Positions 1-9,058 of a stretch of DNA of 64,000 bases are shown here, piece after piece (within the stretch, counting starts at the first letter, position 1; each line of letters starts with the position of its first letter). The position numbers and the translations under genes were made by a program. Source of the DNA: Listeria costaricensis (GTDB taxonomy: Bacteria; Bacillota; Bacilli; Lactobacillales; Listeriaceae); assembly GCF_900183385.1 (NCBI RefSeq), contig NZ_FXUT01000023.1:441-64440 (forward strand), written 5' to 3'. The notes under the pieces were generated by a model. That model was given only the letters and a program-made list of their open reading frames with translations, ran no database searches and was not told the DNA's origin.

Positions 1-290
1 TCTGGATTTAATGGATCTGTACCTGCCGCTTTTTCATCCCCATCTGACATACCATCCCCGTCCGTATCCGGATTCAGCGGGTCGGTTCCAGCAGCCTTTT
101 CATCGCTATCTGTCATGCCATCTCCATCTGTGTCGCTGTTCGGATCAAGCGGATCAATATCTTGACCATCTGGCACTCCGTCTCCATCCGTATCTGGATT
201 TAGCGGATCCGTTCCAGCGGCTTTTTCTTCATCATCTGTCAGCCCATCATTATCATCGTTCGGATCATCATCATCTATAATGCCATCCTT
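1..290 (-). repeat. Tandem thrombospondin type 3 coding repeats
   Basis: Read on the minus strand, units of about 20-22 residues recur, each built around DTDGDG, then a short linker and [11 protein letters not shown]. The DNA is correspondingly repetitive, and the array continues past the left edge. Copy number in such arrays often varies between strains (family knowledge). Confidence 0.8.
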
Positions 291-1577
291 GTCATAATCC
301 GCTTTTACGAAAACATTTACTTGTAATTCCGTCGTATTATCTGAGCTATCTGTAACCCTCAATGTTACAATATAAGTCCCTGCTGTATTAGCATCCACTT
401 TATCTAAATCAATAACCTCAATATCTTCCATGCGGATTGCGCCATCTTCTTTATCCATTGCGCTCGCCTGGATAGCTGATTTAAATGTATTCGCATCTGG
501 AACCGATGTATACTGAGTCATTGTATAATCTGATTGTGCATTGATAACTGGCGCTTCACCTGCTTCAACGGTAAGCGCACTTTTATTTGATACCGCTTGA
601 TAACTTTCATCATTGAAGTTTTTATCTATATATGAAACCTTAGCTGATGTCTCTACGCCTGTAGCAAGTTGCTCTCCTTTTACATTTAAGGTTACTGAAA
701 CTTTCTTTCCATCTGAAATATCTCCTAAATCAAAAGATACTTCTTGCCCATTCACACTTACGTTTCCAATAGTAGCACCACTCGCTTGTATACTACCCTC
801 CACATAGCTGATTTCCTCAGGCAAAGTTACCGTTACTTTATTCGCACTTGATGGCATGCCTCCATTGTTTGAAATTTCCAAATCATACGTAGTAGTTTGA
901 TTTTTAAGGATGGTGGAATCTGCAAAACTACCGCTCATACTTAGTTCGGAAGGAGTAGAGAATACAACGTCATCTATTATCCCACCATTTCCCTGTGCTG
1001 TTCTTACAGATCTAAATTGAAAGCGGGTTGTTGTCTGACCTGCTGGTATTGTATATGTACCAGTATAAAGCTCCCAACTGCCCATATACGATGCCATTTC
1101 CACCTGCTGAACCAACTGTCCGCCTGGAGCACCAAATTCAACAATTGCTTTAGAATAGCCACTTCCCCCTTGATGGTATACTTGCCATCTTACTTTTTCA
1201 CCTGGTGTCGTTGAAATGTCTTGATAAAGCGCCTCATTATCCCCATCCGTATTTAAATCTGCCCATTGTAATCCACTAGCTGCCGAGTGATTCTGGTAGC
1301 CTGGTTCTTCTTTTTGAAGCTCGATCTCTTGGGTAGAATCCGTCGTATGCCATCCTGGCACCTGATCTTCCGCGAAAAATTGATTTCCAACCTGACTTGT
1401 TATCACAGGGTTTTCAAAATCACCGTTTACTAACTTTATGACATTTGAATCTACCTCATCCGCATGAACAATATGCCGATTCCCTTCTGTATCTGTAAAT
1501 AATACACAAGGAGATACGCCGCCCCCAAATACAATTAGCCCTGCTACAGCAACTTTTAACACATTAATTTTCGCCAA
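1..1577 (-). CDS. Secreted surface protein with thrombospondin type 3 repeats (3' end outside window)
   Basis: The gene reads leftward and runs off the left edge, so its C-terminus is unseen. I chose a TTG start at 1577 because GGGAG lies 8 bases upstream and the protein then opens [20 protein letters not shown], a signal-peptide-like segment. Order of regions: an N-terminal jelly-roll-like part (about residues 48-195, opening NGDFENP), a DUF11-type repeat (about 209-339), an Ig-like DUF5011-type module (about 339-424), then from about residue 425 acidic DxDxDG repeats typical of calcium-binding thrombospondin type 3 repeats. Such proteins are usually wall-anchored; an LPXTG signal would lie beyond the edge. 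Ligand unknown. Confidence 0.8.
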   Translation of the reverse strand, partial: MAKINVLKVAVAGLIVFGGGVSPCVLFTDTEGNRHIVHADEVDSNVIKLVNGDFENPVITSQVGNQFFAEDQVPGWHTTDSTQEIELQKEEPGYQNHSAASGLQWADLNTDGDNEALYQDISTTPGEKVRWQVYHQGGSGYSKAIVEFGAPGGQLVQQVEMASYMGSWELYTGTYTIPAGQTTTRFQFRSVRTAQGNGGIIDDVVFSTPSELSMSGSFADSTILKNQTTTYDLEISNNGGMPSSANKVTVTLPEEISYVEGSIQASGATIGNVSVNGQEVSFDLGDISDGKKVSVTLNVKGEQLATGVETSAKVSYIDKNFNDESYQAVSNKSALTVEAGEAPVINAQSDYTMTQYTSVPDANTFKSAIQASAMDKEDGAIRMEDIEVIDLDKVDANTAGTYIVTLRVTDSSDNTTELQVNVFVKADYDKDGIIDDDDPNDDNDGLTDDEEKAAGTDPLNPDTDGDGVPDGQDIDPLDPNSDTDGDGMTDSDEKAAGTDPLNPDTDGDGMSDGDEKAAGTDPLNP

Positions 1578-1696
1578 TCAGTCCACTCCCTAAATTTGAT
1601 GTCATTAAAATTATATGCTGTATTTAATTTTATTTTGTCCTAAAACTAAACTAAATAGGCTGGCAAGTGTTACAAACCTGTGAATATTATCGTATG

Positions 1697-1725
1697 CGAA
1701 TAGTACTAAAATCATATTTTGTCAA
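1697..1725 (-). promoter_or_regulatory. Putative sigma-A promoter of the TSP3-repeat gene
   Basis: Minus strand: TTGACA (1725-1720), a 17-base spacer, then TATTCG (1702-1697). It gives a leader of about 115 bases. A second TATAAT-like hexamer lies closer to the gene at about 1608-1613, without a good -35. Confidence 0.45.
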
Positions 1726-1800
1726 AAAACACCCTTAGTTCATAAATTCTACTTAAAAATATCTTCCCATTACATTTACATGCGCCCTTTTCATTACAGC

Positions 1801-1840
1801 AAAAAAACCGGCTCCCCCTTATTTGGAGAACCGGCTTTTT
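1801..1840. terminator. Bidirectional rho-independent terminator
   Basis: AAAAAGCCGGTTCTCC pairs with GGAGCCGGTTTTTTT across a short loop, with a T-run on either strand. It closes the ABC exporter operon that ends at 1855. Confidence 0.85.
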
Positions 1841-1854
1841 CGTATTTTGCTATC

Positions 1855-3666
1855 TTAAACCGCCTGAGCACCAGCAAACTGGCTGTTATAAAGATCCGCA
1901 TAGAATCCTTTTTCATCAAGCAGGTCTTTATGTGTTCCTTGTTCAATGACATTCCCGTGATTCATCACAAGAATATGGTCGGCATCGCGAATCGTTGACA
2001 AGCGGTGGGCAATGACAAAGCTCGTCCGTCCTCTCATCAAGTTGGCCATCGCGAGTTGAATGTTCAGTTCTGTCCGCGTATCGACACTTGAAGTGGCTTC
2101 ATCCAGAATCAGGATAGACGGATCAGAAAGGATCGCCCGCGCAATCGTCAAGAGTTGTTTTTGCCCTTGGGAAATATTGCTGCCCTCTTCGTTCAGAATC
2201 GTGTCATAGCCATCCGGCAAGCGGCGAATAAAGTCGTCTGCATAAGCGGCTTTGGCAGCACCAACCACCTCATCAAAGCTGGCACCTTCGTGACCATAGG
2301 CAATATTTTCAGCAATCGTGCCGTTAAACAGCCATGTGTCCTGAAGTACCATCCCAAATTTAGCACGCACATCATTTTTCGTCATGTCGCGCGTGTCAAC
2401 ACCCTCAATCCGAATGCCGCCACCATCGACGTCATAGAAGCGCATCAATAGGTTGATGATCGTTGTTTTACCAGCACCAGTCGGCCCGACAATCGCGACC
2501 ATTTGACCTTCTTCCACCTGAATATTGAGGTCCGTCATCAGTGGTTTGTCTGGTGTATAGCCAAATTGAACATGATCGAAAATGATTTCGTTGCTTTCAT
2601 TTTCATGCACTTGAATTTGGTCTGGAATAACATCTTTTTCTTCTTCTTCATCCAAAATCTCAAAGACACGTTCCGCAGAAGCGATTGTGGACTGGATCAC
2701 ATTGGCGATATTGGCCACACTTGAGATTGGTTGTGAAAATAGTTGTACATATTGGGTGAACGATTGGATGTCCCCTACTTGGAGCGTACCATTCGTTACA
2801 AAAATCCCGCCGCCGACACAGACTGCTACATAGCCGAGATTTCCGACAAATTGCATCATCGGCATCATAATACCAGAGATAAACTGTGCTTTTTTGGCTG
2901 CTTTATAGTAATCATCATTGACCTGGTCAAATGCCTTGAGCGTATTTTTTTCCTGACCGAACGCCTTGATGATCGTTTGACCGCCGTATGTTTCTTCGAC
3001 CGTATCATTCAAAACACCAAGATTGCGTTGTTGGGCAGCAAAGAAGCGCTGACTCTTGCTAGCAATAAAGGCCACAATAATAATGCTGAGCGGCACCGTA
3101 CAGACAACAATCAACGTCATCTGCCAACTGATGGTGAGCATCATAATCAAAACACCAATGATTTGAACGACTGCTGTGATTGCTTGCGTCAGTGACTGTT
3201 GCAATGTATTGGCGATATTATCCATGTCATTGACCGCACGACTCAAAATGTCCCCATTGGAACGTGTATCATAATAACGAAGCGGCAAACGGGCCATTTT
3301 TGCCTTCAAATCACGCCGCATATCATAAACCGTTCTTTGAGCCACACTCGACATCACAAATTGTTGAATAAAGCTGAACAGCGAGCTTCCAAGATAAAGC
3401 AGGAAGACACCGAATAGGATATTGAAAATTTTATCGTCGTTAATCCCCGCTGGACTCATGACGCCTTTAAAAATTTCAGTTGTTGCTTTCCCTAATTCTT
3501 TTGGACTGAAAATGTTAAAAATAGTCGATAGGATCGCAAAAATAAAGACGAGTGAGATAGCGAATGTTCTTGGCTTCATGTAGCCTAACAGACGAAACAA
3601 TGTTTTCTTAAAGTTGCGCGGTTTTGCCCCGATTACCGGACCGCGTGGACCTGGGCCTGGACTCAT
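1855..3666 (-). CDS. Multidrug ABC exporter, half-transporter with consensus Walker B
   Basis: This is a 603-residue fusion of an ABC type-1 membrane domain (six helices, about residues 25-340) and a nucleotide-binding domain. Visible motifs are Walker A GPTGAGKTT, signature ISQGQKQ and Walker [13 protein letters not shown] with the catalytic glutamate. It overlaps the upstream half-transporter by 4 bases, so the two are translationally coupled. Heterodimeric exporters of this kind (EfrAB/LmrCD-like) normally pair one half having a proper Walker B Glu and an altered signature with a half having the reverse, which is what is seen here. The product probably exports drugs or amphiphiles; the substrate cannot be read from the sequence. 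Confidence 0.88.
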   Translation of the reverse strand: MSPGPGPRGPVIGAKPRNFKKTLFRLLGYMKPRTFAISLVFIFAILSTIFNIFSPKELGKATTEIFKGVMSPAGINDDKIFNILFGVFLLYLGSSLFSFIQQFVMSSVAQRTVYDMRRDLKAKMARLPLRYYDTRSNGDILSRAVNDMDNIANTLQQSLTQAITAVVQIIGVLIMMLTISWQMTLIVVCTVPLSIIIVAFIASKSQRFFAAQQRNLGVLNDTVEETYGGQTIIKAFGQEKNTLKAFDQVNDDYYKAAKKAQFISGIMMPMMQFVGNLGYVAVCVGGGIFVTNGTLQVGDIQSFTQYVQLFSQPISSVANIANVIQSTIASAERVFEILDEEEEKDVIPDQIQVHENESNEIIFDHVQFGYTPDKPLMTDLNIQVEEGQMVAIVGPTGAGKTTIINLLMRFYDVDGGGIRIEGVDTRDMTKNDVRAKFGMVLQDTWLFNGTIAENIAYGHEGASFDEVVGAAKAAYADDFIRRLPDGYDTILNEEGSNISQGQKQLLTIARAILSDPSILILDEATSSVDTRTELNIQLAMANLMRGRTSFVIAHRLSTIRDADHILVMNHGNVIEQGTHKDLLDEKGFYADLYNSQFAGAQAV

Positions 3667-5387
3667 GCTATCTCCTCCTCTGAAAGTTGTGAACGCATGA
3701 TTTCCTGATAAATCTCGTTGTTTTCTTTAAGTTCATCATGTGTTCCGATACCTGCCACTTTTCCTTCATTTAAAACAATAATCTGATCGGCATCCACAAC
3801 AGATGTAATCCGCTGGGCAACGATCATCGTCACGGCCTCTTTGGTTTCATCCTTCAAAGCAGCCCGAAGTTTCGCGTCTGTTTTGAAATCCAGTGCCGAG
3901 AAGCTGTCATCAAAAATATAGATTTTCGGACGGCGTATTAAAGCACGCGCAATCGAAAGCCGTTGTTTCTGACCGCCGGAGAAGTTGTTCCCACCTTGCT
4001 CAACACGCGCTTCCAAACCTTTGTCCATTTTAGAAACAAAGTTTTTCGCCTGCGCCACATCAAGCGCATGCCAGATTTCTTCATCCGTTGCGTCTTCTTT
4101 TCCGTAAAGCATGTTGGAACGGATATTCCCCGTAAAGAGAACCGCTTTTTGCGGAACCAATCCGATTTTTTGACGCAGATCATCTTGACTCATTTCACGG
4201 ACATCCGTCCCATTCACGCGAACAGCACCGCTTTCCACATCATAGAACCGCGGAACCATATTGATCAGTGTCGACTTCCCTGCACCGGTACTCCCGATAA
4301 TGGCAATTGTCTGCCCAGCTTTTGCCTGGAATGTAATATCTTCCAGCACTGGTTTTTCAGCCCCTGCATAACGGAAGGTGGCATGATCGAACTCTAAGAA
4401 AGCCTGTTCATTCGCCTGTTTCACTTTTTCAGGATCTAAAATTTCCGGATCCATATCCAGCACCTCGTTGATCCGTTCAGCCGAAGCTCCGGCACGAGGG
4501 ATGAAAATAAAGACGGCCGAAAGCATCATAAAGCTCATCATAATTTGCATCGCATATTGAATGAAGGCCATCAAATCGCCGACCTGCATATCGCCATCGC
4601 CGATAAAATGCGCACCCAGCCACACGATCGCAATCGTCGTTAAGTTCATGATCAGCATCATCAGCGGACTCATTAATGAAAGCAGCCGGTTGACGCCAAT
4701 TGCTGTCACGGCATAATCATTATTTGATTCCTCAAATTTTTTCAGCTCATCATCGCCGCGATTAAAGGCACGAATAACCCGAATCCCTGTCAAGCCTTCC
4801 CGAATGACCCGGTTGAGTTTATCCATTTTCTTTTGCAGCGATTTAAACATTGGCATGGCTTTACTACCAAGTAAAACGACCAGTAGTAATAAAATTGGCA
4901 GGACAATCACAAAAATAAGTGACAGTTTCGCATCGCGCTGTACAGCCATTAAGATACCACCAATCAGCATAATCGGTGCCATGACCATCATCCGAAGCAT
5001 CATATAGAGAACGTTTTGAATTTGAACCACATCATTCGTTGTCCGGGTAATCAAAGAAGCCGTCCCTACTTTGTCATTTTCCTGTAGTGAGAAACTTTCC
5101 ACACGCGTAAAAATTTTATCACGCAGATCACGTCCGAATCCCATGGAAATCCGTGACGCAAAATAAACAATAATTACAGAGAGAATAACGGCAATTGCTG
5201 AAATCAGCATCATTTCGCCGCCTGTTTTCCAAATATAGGCTTTGTCGCCCTGCACGACCCCTTTATCGATGATATTACTCATCAACGTCGGCAGATACAG
5301 CTGCCCTAAAACTTGGAAAAACGTCAAGATCAAGACAATGGCAATCCCCCAAGAATAGGGTTTTAGCCGTCTCATCAGTTTCATCAT
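3663..5387 (-). CDS. Multidrug ABC exporter, half-transporter with degenerate Walker B
   Basis: At 574 residues it has an N-terminal six-helix membrane domain and a C-terminal ATPase. Walker A is GSTGAGKST, the signature is the consensus FSGGQKQR, but Walker B reads IYIFDDSFSALD, with Asp where the catalytic Glu normally sits. This is the asymmetric site known from heterodimeric exporters and does not indicate a dead gene. It sits 7 bases after the MarR regulator gene and overlaps the next exporter half by 4 bases, so the three form one operon. Likely induced when the MarR repressor is relieved by a substrate drug (inference). Confidence 0.88.
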   Translation of the reverse strand: MMKLMRRLKPYSWGIAIVLILTFFQVLGQLYLPTLMSNIIDKGVVQGDKAYIWKTGGEMMLISAIAVILSVIIVYFASRISMGFGRDLRDKIFTRVESFSLQENDKVGTASLITRTTNDVVQIQNVLYMMLRMMVMAPIMLIGGILMAVQRDAKLSLIFVIVLPILLLLVVLLGSKAMPMFKSLQKKMDKLNRVIREGLTGIRVIRAFNRGDDELKKFEESNNDYAVTAIGVNRLLSLMSPLMMLIMNLTTIAIVWLGAHFIGDGDMQVGDLMAFIQYAMQIMMSFMMLSAVFIFIPRAGASAERINEVLDMDPEILDPEKVKQANEQAFLEFDHATFRYAGAEKPVLEDITFQAKAGQTIAIIGSTGAGKSTLINMVPRFYDVESGAVRVNGTDVREMSQDDLRQKIGLVPQKAVLFTGNIRSNMLYGKEDATDEEIWHALDVAQAKNFVSKMDKGLEARVEQGGNNFSGGQKQRLSIARALIRRPKIYIFDDSFSALDFKTDAKLRAALKDETKEAVTMIVAQRITSVVDADQIIVLNEGKVAGIGTHDELKENNEIYQEIMRSQLSEEEIA

Positions 5388-5394
5388 TTTGGCA

Positions 5395-5862
5395 TCATGC
5401 CTCCTTGTTTTGTGCCTTGTTGTTCAGATAGTCTGTTAGTTTATCAAGCAGTTTGATCAGCGTCTCCATATCTTCTTCGCCAATATAGTCGCGCATATCG
5501 AGAAAACTCTTATGAAACTGCTCAATAGCACTTGCTATCAGTTTTTCTCCCTTTTCAGTAAACTGCAGGTAAGCAGCACGCTTGTCTTCCGGATTTTGGA
5601 TCCGCTTGATCAATCCTTTTTTTTCAAGTGCATTAATTTGTTGCGTGACACTCGGCTTTGACACATGCAGCATGGGACCAAGATTAGCCACTTTAACGCC
5701 CAGTTCATTCGGATTCTCTCTAAGCCCGTGATGGAGCATAAAAAGAAAACGGATCTCTGCTCGTGTGTAGCCTTCAAAATGAAAGCTTAACACTTCCGCC
5801 CGTTTAAAATTCATAAAAGCTTTGATCACTGAATGCCCCAAATCTTCCGGATGTTCATGCAT
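5395..5862 (-). CDS. MarR-family transcriptional regulator
   Basis: This 155-residue protein carries a winged-helix MarR domain: the helix-turn-helix lies around VSKPSVTQQINALEKKGLIKR and the wing around NPEDKRAAYLQFTEKG. AGGAGG lies 7-8 bases before the ATG at 5862. As first gene of an operon with two ABC exporter halves, it most likely represses its own transcription and that of the exporter. An inverted AT-rich repeat covering the start of transcription is the probable operator. Confidence 0.88.
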   Translation of the reverse strand: MHEHPEDLGHSVIKAFMNFKRAEVLSFHFEGYTRAEIRFLFMLHHGLRENPNELGVKVANLGPMLHVSKPSVTQQINALEKKGLIKRIQNPEDKRAAYLQFTEKGEKLIASAIEQFHKSFLDMRDYIGEEDMETLIKLLDKLTDYLNNKAQNKEA

Positions 5863-5877
5863 GACTGCACCTCCTTT

Positions 5878-5925
5878 TTAATTAGTTTGCTTAATTAATT
5901 ATATGCCGATTCATTCATTTGTCAA
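5878..5925 (-). promoter_or_regulatory. Promoter and probable MarR operator of the exporter operon
   Basis: Minus strand: TTGACA (5925-5920), 16-base spacer, TATAAT (5903-5898). Immediately downstream, at 5878-5897, lies an inverted repeat with arms TTAATTA and TAATTAA around a GTTTGCT-like centre. A repressor bound there would block transcription initiation. Confidence 0.7.
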
Positions 5926-6176
5926 GTGATAAATGTAACAAATTAAATTTACTAATTTTTACTTATGAATAAACCCTTTCGATTCAATGGCTCATTTAAA
6001 TCTTCAAGATAGAATCACAGGTTGTTTTTAATTAAATTTTATCGGAAATTACCCTATACTTTTACCTCCGTTTCCTATATAATGGCATTATTATTTTTGC
6101 AGATAAAAGCGCTATTTATACCTTACACGCTTTCTTCTCCTTCCAAACCCAATACTAAAAAAGGAGGTTTTTTTGT

Positions 6177-7517
6177 ATGCCTGAAACAGACAGTAAAATG
6201 CGGCTTGGACTTTATACACTCGCATGGCCCATCTTTGTCGAACAGCTGCTTCGACTTCTGATCAGTTATGTGGATGTTTTCATGCTGGGACATTACTCCG
6301 ATGAGGCTGTAGCTGCCACTGGGGTCGCCAATCAAATTTTAACGATTTCCATTATTTTTTACGGCTTTCTGACAGTTGGCGTTCAAATCGTGAGCGCACA
6401 GCTAATTGGTGCCAATAAAAAGCACATGATTGAAAATGTGATCACCAATGGGATTGTTGTGGCTTTCTTAATCGGAATTGCGATGAGTTTTATTTTTATC
6501 TTTTTTAGCGATCAGTTTTTACGCCTGCTTGGTTTAAGCGAGGATCTGGTTGTAGTGGGCTCACCATTTCTTGAAATTATCGGCGGAAGCTCCGTGATTA
6601 TTGCCCTTCATTCTTCCATTTTACCCATTTTGCGAACACACGGTTATGTTCGTCAAGCCATGGTCGTGCCAATTACAATCAGTGTGATCAACGTGGTTCT
6701 CAATTATTTATTCCTGTACGGTCCGCTCAGTTTCCTAGATTTAGGCGTAACAGGCGTTGGGATTGCAACCAGTTTTGCCAATGTGGTCGGCATGATCATG
6801 GCCGTCTGGATGCTTCGCAAATATATTGGCTATACGTTCCACTTTGCGAAACTCAAACAATGTTCCAAAAAAATGCTCGGTTCCATTTTACGCTACGGAC
6901 TGCCATCTGCTGGTGAAAATTTATCCTATGCCGGATCGCAGCTCGTCGTGACGGCCATCATCGCCATTTTGGGAACGGAAGCCCTGACCACAAAAGTCTA
7001 TGCGTCTAGTGTCAGCCAGTTTGTCGCCCTGTTCGCCATCTCAATCGGGCAGGCCTCGCAGATCATTATTGGTCGGGCCGTGGGTGCCAAAGAAGTCGAC
7101 CGCGCTTACCGTCAAGGAATCAAAAGCTGGCGAATCGGTCTCGCGATTGCCCTTTCAGTCAGCATCCTGATCTACCTGTTTGCTGAACCGATCATGCATC
7201 TGTTCACTTCCAATGTAGCCATCATCGAGATGACCAAGGAACTATTCCTCTTGTCCATCTTCCTAGAGCTGTTCCGTGCCACGAATATCATTGTGATCAG
7301 CAGTCTCAATGCTACAGGCGATGTTCGTTTTCCATTTATCTGCGGGCTGATCGTCATGTGGATTGTCAGTTTGCCGTTCTCCTACTTGCTTGGAATTTCA
7401 GCTGGTCTGGGACTTGTGGGCGTTTGGCTGGCTTATATTATCGATGAGGGAATCCGTTCACTCTTGATGTATAGGCGTTGGCGAAGTCGGATTTGGATAA
7501 AGAAATCTCTGTTTTAA
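6177..7517 (+). CDS. MATE-family multidrug/Na+ (H+) antiporter
   Basis: A 446-residue, very hydrophobic protein with about 12 predicted membrane helices in two homologous halves. It starts PETDSKMRLGLYTLAWPIFVEQLL, as DinF/NorM-like MATE proteins do. AAGGAGG precedes the ATG. A TATAAT-like -10 is at 6078-6083. It probably exports cationic compounds from the cell membrane. It is divergent from the MarR-ABC operon, so the ~310-base intergenic region serves both directions; no shared operator was recognised. Confidence 0.88.
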   Translation: MPETDSKMRLGLYTLAWPIFVEQLLRLLISYVDVFMLGHYSDEAVAATGVANQILTISIIFYGFLTVGVQIVSAQLIGANKKHMIENVITNGIVVAFLIGIAMSFIFIFFSDQFLRLLGLSEDLVVVGSPFLEIIGGSSVIIALHSSILPILRTHGYVRQAMVVPITISVINVVLNYLFLYGPLSFLDLGVTGVGIATSFANVVGMIMAVWMLRKYIGYTFHFAKLKQCSKKMLGSILRYGLPSAGENLSYAGSQLVVTAIIAILGTEALTTKVYASSVSQFVALFAISIGQASQIIIGRAVGAKEVDRAYRQGIKSWRIGLAIALSVSILIYLFAEPIMHLFTSNVAIIEMTKELFLLSIFLELFRATNIIVISSLNATGDVRFPFICGLIVMWIVSLPFSYLLGISAGLGLVGVWLAYIIDEGIRSLLMYRRWRSRIWIKKSLF

Positions 7518-7568
7518 TCCGCTCAGATTTGCTATACTATGTGAGGAAAGAAAAATGGGGGTGACTGT

Positions 7569-7961
7569 ATGGACAGCATACGTTTTGTCTTGGCCTATCT
7601 GATGGTCTTTATTCTTGGCATTTTTGCCGTAATGGGAATTGAGTCGATTCTCTTTGGCCCGTTGACACCAAAATTGATTTTTGCTGCGATTCTATTTGCT
7701 GCTCCGATGGTACTAGTAGGTGCAACAGCCGCCGAAATTTATTATGGTTTCAGCAGGAATGCCACGCGCGTGCGGTTTCTGCTTTACGGTCTTATCTATG
7801 GATTTTTAACGACGATCGTGACAATCAGCATCGTTCGGATTGGGCCACTAGGCATCACACTTTTAGTTTCACTTTTTGGCGGAATCATTGGTGCCGCGCT
7901 CGCCAGCATCTTTTATCGCATTCGCGGCGGCAGCGCAGGCAGTGGCAAAGCAGCTCGCTAA
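7569..7961 (+). CDS. Small four-helix membrane protein of unknown function
   Basis: A 130-residue protein, almost all membrane helices (about residues 5-27, 35-58, 73-93 and 96-117), ending in a Gly/Ser-rich basic tail. GGGGGTG lies 6-7 bases before the ATG. It starts 51 bases after the MATE gene and probably has its own weak promoter (TATACT at about 7532). I do not recognise the family. A strong terminator follows. Confidence 0.65.
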   Translation: MDSIRFVLAYLMVFILGIFAVMGIESILFGPLTPKLIFAAILFAAPMVLVGATAAEIYYGFSRNATRVRFLLYGLIYGFLTTIVTISIVRIGPLGITLLVSLFGGIIGAALASIFYRIRGGSAGSGKAAR

Positions 7962-7980
7962 AAACAGCTTGATCTCAAAT

Positions 7981-8031
7981 AAAAAACAGGAAGTTTAAGA
8001 GGAAATAGCTCCTCCAAAACTTCCTGTTTTT
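7981..8031. terminator. Rho-independent terminator, usable from both strands
   Basis: AAAAACAGGAAGTTT pairs with AAAACTTCCTGTTTTT, with a nested GAGGA/TCCTC helix inside. It separates the + strand membrane-protein gene from the minus strand small peptide gene. Confidence 0.85.
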
Positions 8032-8046
8032 ATATGTGACTTACAT

Positions 8047-8154
8047 TTAAATTTTTGGTACTTTTAGCCATTTTACCAATTTAATAACTAGAAAAATGAT
8101 ACCTGCTAGTATTAGAATTGGGATAACCGCACCCATAATAACAAATCCACTCAT
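8047..8154 (-). CDS. 35-residue single-pass membrane peptide
   Basis: A small ORF with an excellent ribosome site: AGAGGAG seven bases before the ATG at 8154. It encodes MSGFVIMGAVIPILILAGI followed by a short hydrophobic stretch and the basic tail KLVKWLKVPKI. One membrane helix fills residues 4-25. It starts 14 bases after the broken secreted-protein gene and would be cotranscribed with it. The pair resembles a secreted product plus a small membrane companion (immunity, anchor or toxin); which one cannot be decided from sequence. Confidence 0.6.
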   Translation of the reverse strand: MSGFVIMGAVIPILILAGIIFLVIKLVKWLKVPKI

Positions 8155-8168
8155 CTCGCCCACTCCTC

Positions 8169-8887
8169 TTATAATCCGTATAAGTTAAAAGTTCCTGATG
8201 TAGTGCTAACACTGACATAAGCTGAGGTATTTGTGTAAACCGCACCCCATACCGTATATTTTCTCTTTTGATCCAAATAATTTACCGTTGCTTTCTTTCC
8301 TGATGTACTCGTCAAAGAAGAACTATGAACCAAACCAATATAGGTACCGCTGTTGCCAACAAGACCATATGCACTTTGTGAGACCACTGTCTTTATTTTA
8401 GTTATTTTAGAACTACCACTATTTATTTTAGCAGTCGTTTTCCCAGAATATCATTGATCGCCAGGATTAATAGCATTTAAATGACTAGATATACTTCCAG
8501 TAAGAGTAACTTTAACACCCATTGATGTTTTAAATTTATTGAAATTTTCCGAAAAAGTTCCCTTATAAAGTTTCACACTTTTAAGGAGAGGTCTTCCATT
8601 TGCTGTAGTAACCTCTTCATTTGCAACAGCCCCATCATCTGAAGCATAATGCACAACAAACTCTGCATCTTCGTCAGAAAAAGGCTCTTCAACATTATAT
8701 TTTTGATTGATTTTAAGAAAACGATTTTCTATTTCTTCTTCGCTTAAATTTTTATTACAATCATACATAATTTCATTAGATTGCGGTAAATTTGTCATAT
8801 CTTCGGCTCTTGCATCAAGCGGGGCAAGTATGAACATTAATGAGAGGCTAGCAACTGCTACCAAAAAAATTTAAGTATATTTTTCAT
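8169..8887 (-). pseudogene. Secreted protein gene broken by a poly-T frameshift and an in-frame TGA
   Basis: An ATG at 8887 with AGGGAGAAGG just upstream opens MKNILKFF but then hits TAG. Adding one T to the seven-T run (8863-8869) restores a signal peptide, MKNILKFFLVAVASLSLMF, ending at ARA-ED. The frame then runs to an in-frame TGA at 8451-8453 (context NPGDQ-stop-YSGKTT) and continues without a shift to the real stop at 8169. A TGG-to-TGA change would explain it. The intact protein would be about 238 residues, with a Ser/Thr/Tyr-rich C-terminal domain ending FNLYGL. I do not recognise the family. A cre-like site lies upstream. Confidence 0.65.
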
Positions 8888-8937
8888 TTTCCTTCTCCCT
8901 TTTTGTCTATTCTGCAGCTGCAAAATTATCGTATCAT

Positions 8938-8951
8938 GAAAGCGTTTTAAA
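8938..8951. promoter_or_regulatory. cre-like site (CcpA) upstream of the secreted-protein gene
   Basis: TGAAAGCGTTTTAA fits the catabolite-responsive consensus TGNAARCGNWWWCA at 13 of 14 positions. It lies about 50 bases upstream of the broken gene's start, next to a GATAAT-like -10. Confidence 0.4.
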
Positions 8952-9015
8952 AAAACAATGTTTTTCAAAATTTCTGTTGATTATTTTTAAATGTATTTAT
9001 GTCCTATATTCAATC

Positions 9016-9049
9016 TAAAAAAAAGAGAAGGATTCACTCCCTCTCTTGT
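9016..9049 (-). terminator. Terminator after the unknown protein gene
   Basis: Minus strand AAGAGAGG, loop, CCTTCTCTT followed by eight T. It lies 10 bases after the stop at 9059. Confidence 0.7.
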
Positions 9050-9058
9050 CCTGCCTAT

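Noticed and set aside
3663-5387. Asp in place of the catalytic Glu in Walker B as evidence of a dead transporter
   Set aside because: The partner half has the proper Glu and an altered signature. This asymmetry is normal in heterodimeric ABC exporters. The same applies to 34149-35870.
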